Assembly: GCA_025450405.1 (NCBI GenBank)
Contig: JANWHL010000319.1
Span: 1 to 6,886 of the forward strand
Direction of reading: 5' to 3'
DNA from: Ktedonobacterales bacterium
Lineage (GTDB): Bacteria > Chloroflexota > Ktedonobacteria > Ktedonobacterales > JADMIN01
DNA: 6,886 nucleotides
Position 1 is the stretch's first letter. Every line of letters begins with the position of its first letter. A program made the position numbers and the translations under genes. This document shows, in pieces, positions 1 to 3,952 of the stretch. Under the pieces are notes generated by a model. The model searched no databases, was not told the DNA's origin, and saw only the letters and a list, made by a program, of their open reading frames with translations.

Positions 1-37
1 GCGCGCGCCGCTCGCCTGAATGGATGGCGCCCGCCCC

Positions 38-66
38 TTGACGCTCCGCAAGTCATGTGCTACTAT
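38..66 (+). promoter_or_regulatory. Extended -10 sigma70-type promoter
   Basis: A TTGACG -35 hexamer (38-43) is separated by exactly 17 bases from a TACTAT -10 hexamer (61-66). TGC at 58-60 supplies the extended -10 TGn. Both hexamers match the vegetative consensus in five of six positions, which stands out in this GC-rich setting. Transcription would start around 73-74, at the beginning of a GCGATTGTC repeat. It most likely drives def across the long leader, but a separate small RNA is possible. Confidence 0.7.
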
Positions 67-70
67 GCGT

Positions 71-97
71 GCGATTGTCGCAGGCGATTGTCTCGCC
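71..97 (+). repeat. Direct repeat GCGATTGTC x2 at the predicted start site
   Basis: GCGATTGTC occurs at 71-79 and again at 84-92, with a period of 13. The copies are imbedded in small inverted repeats: GCGA-TTG-TCGC (71-81) and GGCGA-TTGTC-TCGCC (83-97). They lie immediately downstream of the -10 hexamer, where an operator or the first RNA stem would be expected. The role is inferred from position only. Confidence 0.4.
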
Positions 98-129
98 GCA
101 CGCGGCCGCTCCGTGCCCGAGTTTGTGGG

Positions 130-158
130 CCGCCCTCGGTCTTCGCGACCGGGGGCGG
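130..158 (+). other. Strong 12-bp stem-loop in the def leader
   Basis: The arm CCGCCCTCGGTC (130-141) pairs with GACCGGGGGCGG (147-158) across a five-base TTCGC loop. All twelve positions pair, with one G-U wobble (136-152). No T-run follows, so it is not a classical intrinsic terminator. It lies about 55 nt into the predicted transcript. Its 5' arm can alternatively pair in part with upstream bases: GCGGCC at 102-107 with GGCCGC at 128-133. Confidence 0.6.
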
Positions 159-244
159 CATCGCGTCATTCGGCAAGGTGCGCACCTCCCCATGCGGAGC
201 CGCCAAGCGTAACCGTGCTCCCGCCGGCCGTTTTCGGGGGCCAG

Positions 245-274
245 TGGCCAGCCCGGCGCGGCGCGCGCTATGAT
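245..274 (+). promoter_or_regulatory. Possible second promoter upstream of def
   Basis: TATGAT at 269-274 matches five of six -10 consensus positions. TGGCCA at 245-250, 18 bases upstream, matches four of six -35 positions. It is weaker than the pair at 38-66 and has no extended -10. If active it would shorten the def leader to about 220 nt and bypass the hairpin at 130-158. Confidence 0.35.
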
Positions 275-432
275 CCCACATCGGCCACAAGGCGGCGCCG
301 CGCGCCCGGATCACGCACCGCTCTGGCCGGCGCGGGTCGGCATGATCGCGCGAGTCGCCGTCATCTCACGTCGTCTCATAGCAGCGTCTCATGGCATCAT
401 CCCAACGCCAGTGTCCCTTGGCAGCGTCCGCA

Positions 433-446
433 CCTCCCGCGGGAGG
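433..446 (+). promoter_or_regulatory. Perfect 14-base palindrome overlapping a candidate SD
   Basis: CCTCCCGCGGGAGG is self-complementary over all 14 bases. Its right half contains GGGAGG, the best Shine-Dalgarno-like sequence before def. Its left half carries CACCTCC (431-437), which is identical to the anti-SD core of 16S rRNA. As RNA it can fold into a five-pair stem with a CGCG loop that would hide GGGAGG. It could equally be a DNA operator; which one is unresolved. Confidence 0.4.
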
Positions 447-502
447 GCGCTTCCCGATACATGGAGTATCCGGCTGCCCCGGATGAGGTTGGAACAAGCG
501 AC

Positions 503-1093
503 ATGGCCATCCGCCGCATCGTCACGACCGAGAATCCCGTCCTGCGCCGCAAAGCGCACAAAGTCTCGCGCTTCGATCCATCGTTGGAGCGCTTGATCGC
601 GGACATGTGGGACACCATGCGCGACGCGCCTGGCGTCGGCCTGGCCGCCCCGCAGGTCGACGTGCCGCTGCGCGTGCTCGTCGCCGAGCACGAGGAGGAG
701 CGTGTCGCGCTGGTGAACCCCGAGATCGTCAAGCGCTCCACCGAGGAGCTGTTGGGCACCGAGGGCTGTTTGAGCATCCCCGGCTACGTTGGCGACAACA
801 TCCGCCGCGCCGCCGCCGTCACAGTCAAGGCCCGCGATCCGCGTGGCAAGGAAATTCGCGTCCATGCCGATGGCTGGTTCGCGCGCATCCTCCAGCACGA
901 GATCGATCACCTCGACGGCATCCTCTTCACCGATCGACTCGACCGCCCTGAGGACCTACGCGAAGTGAAGCCCGAGGAGGAAGAAGCCGCCGCCGAGGGA
1001 CGCCCCACACCCGAGGAGCGCGCGCGCCCCGCCCGCCGCGCCCCGCGTGACATTCCCCCGGACGTTGAGTCACCGCAAGCGCACGCCAGCTGA
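503..1093 (+). CDS. def: Peptide deformylase
   Basis: This 196-residue cytoplasmic metallohydrolase removes the formyl group from the N-terminal Met of nascent proteins. All three family motifs are intact: GVGLAAPQ (44-51), EGCLSIPG (87-94) and QHEIDHLDG (131-139). Cys89, His132 and His136 are the expected metal ligands, and Glu133 the catalytic residue. I chose the ATG at 503 because MAIRRIVTTENPVLRRKAHKV aligns with the normal family N-terminus. Its SD is weak (GAGG at 485-488, 14 bases away). An in-frame ATG at 461 has GGGAGGG 13 bases upstream and would add 14 residues. The domain ends near residue 150; the remaining roughly 45 residues are a charged tail, first Glu-rich (EEEEAAAEG) and then Arg/Pro-rich, probably disordered and absent from many homologues. 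miaB follows 122 bases later. Confidence 0.95.
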   Translation: MAIRRIVTTENPVLRRKAHKVSRFDPSLERLIADMWDTMRDAPGVGLAAPQVDVPLRVLVAEHEEERVALVNPEIVKRSTEELLGTEGCLSIPGYVGDNIRRAAAVTVKARDPRGKEIRVHADGWFARILQHEIDHLDGILFTDRLDRPEDLREVKPEEEEAAAEGRPTPEERARPARRAPRDIPPDVESPQAHAS

Positions 1094-1110
1094 GCGCGAG
1101 CTGGCGTGCG
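1080..1110 (+). terminator. Perfect 12-bp stem-loop across the def stop codon
   Basis: CGCACGCCAGCT (1080-1091) and AGCTGGCGTGCG (1099-1110) are perfect reverse complements around a seven-base loop, and one more G-U pair can be added at 1079-1111. The T of the def TGA is the last paired base of the 5' arm. No T-tract follows, so a Rho-independent terminator of the usual form is not supported. A U-less terminator, an RNA 3'-end stabiliser or a processing site remains possible. Confidence 0.45.
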
Positions 1111-1215
1111 TGCCGTATGACCGGGAGCGCCGCGCGAGCAACGAAGGCGCGAGCTTCCGAGTCGCGAGCCGCACGGGCGCGGACCTGAGAAGCCCGGCAC
1201 GCGAGGAGACCACTA
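1094..1215 (+). other. def-miaB spacer
   Basis: Apart from the 3' arm of the hairpin at the def stop, this 122-base spacer holds three copies of GCGCGAGC (1094-1101, 1132-1139, 1147-1154) and a near match (TCGCGAGC around 1162). No promoter with both hexamers is visible. A strong SD, GAGGAG at 1203-1208, stands seven bases before the miaB ATG. Confidence 0.5.
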
Positions 1216-2808
1216 ATGAGCACCGCGCAAGGGAAGTACCACATCTGGACGGTCGGCTGTCAGATGAATCAGGCCGACTCCCAGCGTGTGGCGTCGATCC
1301 TGGATGGTCTCGGCTGGCGTGAAGTCCCCACGATGGACACCGCCAACCTGGTCGTGCTCAACACCTGTAGCGTGCGCGAGCAGCCCGAGAAGCGCGCGCA
1401 CGGCCAACTTGGCCTCCTCAGCCACGCCAAGCGCCACCGTGAGGACCTGCTGGTGGCCATGATGGGGTGCATGATCGGCAATCAGCGCACGATCGACGAC
1501 CTGAAGCACCGCTATCCGGTCGTGGACCTCTTCTTCAAAGTGGAGCAGGCGGATATTCTGCCACGATTCCTCGACGAGCGCTGGACCCCCCTAATGGCCG
1601 GCGAGGGCTGTGTGGACGTGGCCGATCTCGGCGCCGCGCGCGGGGTTGGCATCGCGCGGGCGCTGCCGGTGCTCCCATCGCTCCAGTACACGGATGGGTC
1701 CCACGAGGACGAAGCGGGTCTCCCGCTCGCGCCCGAGCCCATCCCCACCGCTCCGGTCGACGGCCACGCCCAAGGCCACGCCCCCGGCAACCACACCGCT
1801 GGCGGCCACGGCGAGGCGATGGCCGTGAACTGGCGGCCGGGCGAAAAGGTGCTCCACTATCCCACGGGCACGCAAGCCGCCGCGCGCGGACCGACCGCAT
1901 GGCTGCCCGTCGTCCTGGGCTGCAACAAGGTCTGCTCCTACTGCATTGTCCCTTCGCGCCGCGGGCGCGAGCGCAGCCGTCCCCTGTCGGAGCTGGTTGG
2001 CGAGGCGCGCGATCTGGTGGCCAGCGGCGCCCGTGAGGTGACGCTCCTCGGGCAGACGGTTGAGGCGTACGGCCTCGATCTGCCCGATCAGCACGCCGAC
2101 CTCGCCGACCTGATGGGCGCGCTCAGCGACATCGGCGGGCTCGAGCGCATCCGCTTCATGACCTCATATCCGCGCCATTTCACCGACAAGCTGATCCACC
2201 AGATGGCCGCGCTGCCCAAGGTCTGCGAGCACGTCAACATCCCCGTGCAGCACGGCGACGACGGCATGCTGACCCGCATGCGCCGTGGCTACGGGCTCGC
2301 CGAATACCGCGCGCTGATCGACCGGCTGCGCGCCTGGTGGCCGGGCGTCTCGCTCTCCACCGATGTCATCGTCGGCTTTTGTGGCGAGTCGGAGGAGGAG
2401 TTCCAGCATACGCTCGATCTGCTGGAGGAGATCCGCTTCGACGTCGTGCATGTCGCCGCGTACTCGCCCCGGCCGGGGACGCTGGCCTTCAAGTGGCCGG
2501 ACGATGTGCCCATGGAGGTCAAGAAGCGCCGCCTCCATGCGGTTGAAGATGCGCAGGAGCGCATCTCGCGCGAGTTGAACCAGGCCTATGTCGGGCGGAC
2601 GGAGCCCGTCCTGATCGAGGAGCATCTCATCCAGCATGGCCGGCACCTCTGGAGGGGCCGGACGCGCACCAACAGACTCGTTTTCTTCCCAGCCGTCCGT
2701 CCGTCCGCGATGGACGCGGGCGAGGCCGGCGTGGGCACCACGGTACCGGTGCGCATCGAACGGACGTCGGCATGGTCGCTCCAGGGGGCACTCGCCACCC
2801 CCGCTTGA
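1216..2808 (+). CDS. miaB: tRNA-2-methylthio-N6-isopentenyladenosine synthase MiaB
   Basis: This 530-residue radical SAM enzyme is expected to add the 2-methylthio group to i6A37 of tRNAs, giving ms2i6A37, in the cytoplasm. The N-terminal methylthiotransferase domain (about 7-108) has the three cluster cysteines Cys15 (GCQMN), Cys51 (NTCSVRE) and Cys85 (MGCM). The SAM cluster motif CNKVCSYC gives Cys236, Cys240 and Cys243. A C-terminal TRAM domain (about 456-527) ends in WSLQGAL. GCQMN, NTCSVRE and the TRAM point to MiaB rather than RimO or MtaB. The protein is longer than the usual 440-480 residues because roughly 110 residues, instead of about 40, separate the first two domains; this linker holds GHAQGHAP and several further His. 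The usual VGFPGE appears as VGFCGE (Cys389). The start is set by GAGGAG seven bases upstream. Confidence 0.93.
   Translation: MSTAQGKYHIWTVGCQMNQADSQRVASILDGLGWREVPTMDTANLVVLNTCSVREQPEKRAHGQLGLLSHAKRHREDLLVAMMGCMIGNQRTIDDLKHRYPVVDLFFKVEQADILPRFLDERWTPLMAGEGCVDVADLGAARGVGIARALPVLPSLQYTDGSHEDEAGLPLAPEPIPTAPVDGHAQGHAPGNHTAGGHGEAMAVNWRPGEKVLHYPTGTQAAARGPTAWLPVVLGCNKVCSYCIVPSRRGRERSRPLSELVGEARDLVASGAREVTLLGQTVEAYGLDLPDQHADLADLMGALSDIGGLERIRFMTSYPRHFTDKLIHQMAALPKVCEHVNIPVQHGDDGMLTRMRRGYGLAEYRALIDRLRAWWPGVSLSTDVIVGFCGESEEEFQHTLDLLEEIRFDVVHVAAYSPRPGTLAFKWPDDVPMEVKKRRLHAVEDAQERISRELNQAYVGRTEPVLIEEHLIQHGRHLWRGRTRTNRLVFFPAVRPSAMDAGEAGVGTTVPVRIERTSAWSLQGALATPA
1762..1783 (+). repeat. In-frame 12-base duplication in the miaB insert
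   Basis: GGCCACGCCC occurs at 1762-1771 and 1774-1783, with a period of 12 bases (four codons), and encodes GHAQ followed by GHAP. A third GGCCACG lies at 1804-1810. It looks like slippage-driven growth of the low-complexity linker without a frame change. Confidence 0.6.
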
Positions 2809-2818
2809 GAGGGTATTG

Positions 2819-2866
2819 AGCAGGAGGGCCATCCGCCGCGCCGCGGCGGAGATGGCCAGCAGGAGG
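2819..2866 (+). repeat. Hairpin flanked by AGCAGGAGG direct repeats
   Basis: Between miaB and the TPR gene, GGCCAT-CCGCCGC (2827-2839) pairs with GCGGCGG-ATGGCC (2843-2849 and 2852-2857), a 13-pair stem with a two-base bulge (2850-2851) and a three-base loop. AGCAGGAGG occurs directly on each side, at 2819-2827 and 2858-2866, the first copy sharing one base with the stem. The right copy contains AGGAGG, the SD of the TPR gene, ten bases before its ATG. No T-tract follows. It could be an intercistronic stabiliser or a decoy SD, or a relic of a tiny palindromic insertion. Confidence 0.5.
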
Positions 2867-2876
2867 AACTTCGGGC

Positions 2877-3707
2877 ATGTCCAGCACCGTGTACCAGCCG
2901 GAGGAGCGGGCGCGCCAGCATCGCCAGCTTACCGACCAAGCCATCCAGCTCGCGCTCCAGAGTAACTGGGCCGAGGCTATCGAGGTCAATCGTCAGATCC
3001 TCGCCAGTGTCCCGCGCGATGTCAGTGCCCTCAACCGGCTCGGCAAGGCGCTCAGCGAGGTCGGCAGCTATGTCGAGGCCCGCAAGGTCTATGAGGACAC
3101 GCTTGCCATTGACCCCACCAACAACATCGCCCGCAAGAATGTGGACCGCCTCGCCTTGCTGACGGATGGGGCCGCCGCCGAGGCCGCCGCGCGGCCCATC
3201 AGCGAGCGCATCGATCCGCGTCTGTTCATCGAGGAGACGGGCAAGACCGGCTTCAGCACGCTCGTGGATACGGCCCCGCGCGACATCCTGGCCCGCCTGA
3301 CGGCGGGCGACCAGGTCTACCTGGCCACCGAGGGGCACCTGCTGCTGGTGCGCAACGCCGCCGGCGAGCGTATTGGCCGCGTGGAGCCGCGCCTTGCTAA
3401 CCGGCTCATTGGCTTCATCGCCAGCGGCAATCAATACGCCGCCGCCATCACCGACCTGGACGGCGTCAAAATCCGCGTGATCATCCGCGAGACCTTCCAG
3501 CATCCCAGCAACCTCGGGCGCGTCAGCTTCCCGCCGCAAGTCGGCGCGGAGACCGTCCGCCCCTACATCAAGGATTCGGTGCTCCGCTACGAGCGCGAGG
3601 AGGACGATTCCGAGGACGGCGAGTACAGCGACGGTGAAGAGTCCGCCGAGGAGTTCGGCGAGACCGAGTTCGAAGAGTCCGATGCGGGAGAAATGGACAA
3701 TGAATAA
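2877..3707 (+). CDS. TPR protein with HIRAN-like region and acidic tail
   Basis: I do not recognise a named gene. The 276-residue protein has no signal peptide or membrane segment and is probably cytoplasmic. Two TPR units cover about 18-50 and 51-83, followed by a capping helix to about 95; such repeats usually bind partner proteins. A second globular region, about 120-235, contains GDQVYLATEGHLLLVRN and IGRVEPRLANRLIGFIASGN. The pattern of strands, IGxV, helix and return strand resembles a HIRAN-type domain, a guess from pattern only. The last 36 residues (241-276) have 20 Asp/Glu and no Lys or Arg. The start is supported by AGGAGG at 2861-2866. The stop overlaps the next gene by eight bases, so the two are probably translationally coupled. 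Its role is unknown; scaffold or chaperone-like binding of a basic partner is an inference. Confidence 0.85.
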   Translation: MSSTVYQPEERARQHRQLTDQAIQLALQSNWAEAIEVNRQILASVPRDVSALNRLGKALSEVGSYVEARKVYEDTLAIDPTNNIARKNVDRLALLTDGAAAEAAARPISERIDPRLFIEETGKTGFSTLVDTAPRDILARLTAGDQVYLATEGHLLLVRNAAGERIGRVEPRLANRLIGFIASGNQYAAAITDLDGVKIRVIIRETFQHPSNLGRVSFPPQVGAETVRPYIKDSVLRYEREEDDSEDGEYSDGEESAEEFGETEFEESDAGEMDNE

Positions 3708-3900
3708 AACCAAGCGTGTGGCCTGGCACAAACACCTGAAAAAGGCCCGCAATCGCCGGGCGCGCGAAGAGGTCCACACCGCGCGTCCCGCGGCCATCAC
3801 CTCGCGCCCCGCCGCGCGGAGCACGACCAGCGCCGCGCGGCACACCGCCGCGCCATCGCGCCCGGCCGCGCCGGCCAAGCCGACCACACCACGGGCCTAG
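3700..3900 (+). CDS. Small highly basic protein, 66 aa
   Basis: This gene encodes 66 residues with 17 Lys/Arg and only two acidic residues. The first 24 (starting MNKTKRVAWHKHLKKARNRR) are predicted to form a basic helix; the rest is an Ala/Pro/Thr/Ser/Arg tail that is probably disordered. The start ATG at 3700 overlaps the TPR stop (ATGAATAA), and GGGAG at 3686-3690 lies nine bases upstream, so translation is likely coupled to the TPR gene. The same frame is open further upstream from 3634, but that part overlaps the TPR coding region without an SD. Lys-rich small proteins of this type often contact rRNA or DNA. I do not identify a family, and ribosome-associated or nucleoid-associated are both only guesses. 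The tail alone could be spurious, but the overlap and SD argue for a real gene. Confidence 0.65.
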   Translation: MNKTKRVAWHKHLKKARNRRAREEVHTARPAAITSRPAARSTTSAARHTAAPSRPAAPAKPTTPRA

Positions 3901-3927
3901 GCTCGGATCCGCGGCTCGTATCTGAGC
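3901..3927 (+). other. Short stem-loop directly after the basic-protein gene
   Basis: GCTCGGAT (3901-3908) pairs with ATCTGAGC (3920-3927), eight pairs including one G-U, around an 11-base loop. It begins at the base after the TAG stop. There is no T-tract, so a weak or Rho-assisted 3' end is the most that can be said. The remaining spacer holds only the SD of the next gene. Confidence 0.3.
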
Positions 3928-3952
3928 GACCTCCGAGGCGGGAGGGTATAGC

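Larger units (their letters stand above)
1..502 (+). other. Gene-free region with structured leader upstream of def
   Basis: I see no convincing gene in these bases. The def reading frame stays open back to an ATG at 20, but the translation is Arg/Pro/Ala/Ser-rich and unlike any domain, a good promoter lies inside it, and open frames this long are expected by chance at this GC content. A TGA at 17-19 could end an upstream gene in frame 2, but only five codons are visible. What the region does hold is a strong promoter at 38-66, a weaker promoter-like pair at 245-274, paired short repeats, a 12-bp hairpin at 130-158, and two perfect palindromes at 176-187 and 433-446. If transcription starts near 73, def would have an untranslated leader of about 430 nt, which is unusually long for a housekeeping gene. 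Confidence 0.6.

Noticed and set aside
1..19. End of an upstream gene, with TGA at 17-19 in frame 2.
   Set aside because: Only five codons are visible, which is too little to support a gene.
170..447. T-box or other known riboswitch in the def leader, suggested by GGTGCGCACC and GTGTCCCTTGG.
   Set aside because: The T-box core GGTGGNACCGCG is absent, def is not a typical T-box target, and I could not match any other riboswitch consensus.
20..502. N-terminal extension of def, giving a 357-residue protein from the ATG at 20.
   Set aside because: The extra 161 residues are Arg/Pro/Ser-rich with no domain, they contain the -35 and -10 hexamers, and the family N-terminus begins at 503.
389..910. 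173-codon minus-strand frame opposite def.
   Set aside because: It is antisense to the intact deformylase motifs and shows no domain or SD.
1093..1121. Promoter before miaB, based on TATGAC at 1116-1121.
   Set aside because: Only four of six -10 positions match and no -35 hexamer is found at 16-18 bases.
1094..1165. GCGCGAGC repeated three times as an operator or iteron array.
   Set aside because: The spacing is irregular (38 and 15 bases), the motif is simple G/C-rich sequence, and one copy lies in the loop of the def-stop hairpin.
2586..3887. 433-codon open frame on the minus strand.
   Set aside because: It runs antisense to the end of miaB, the TPR gene and the basic-protein gene, all of which have SDs and recognisable or biased composition. 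Long antisense frames are expected at this GC content.
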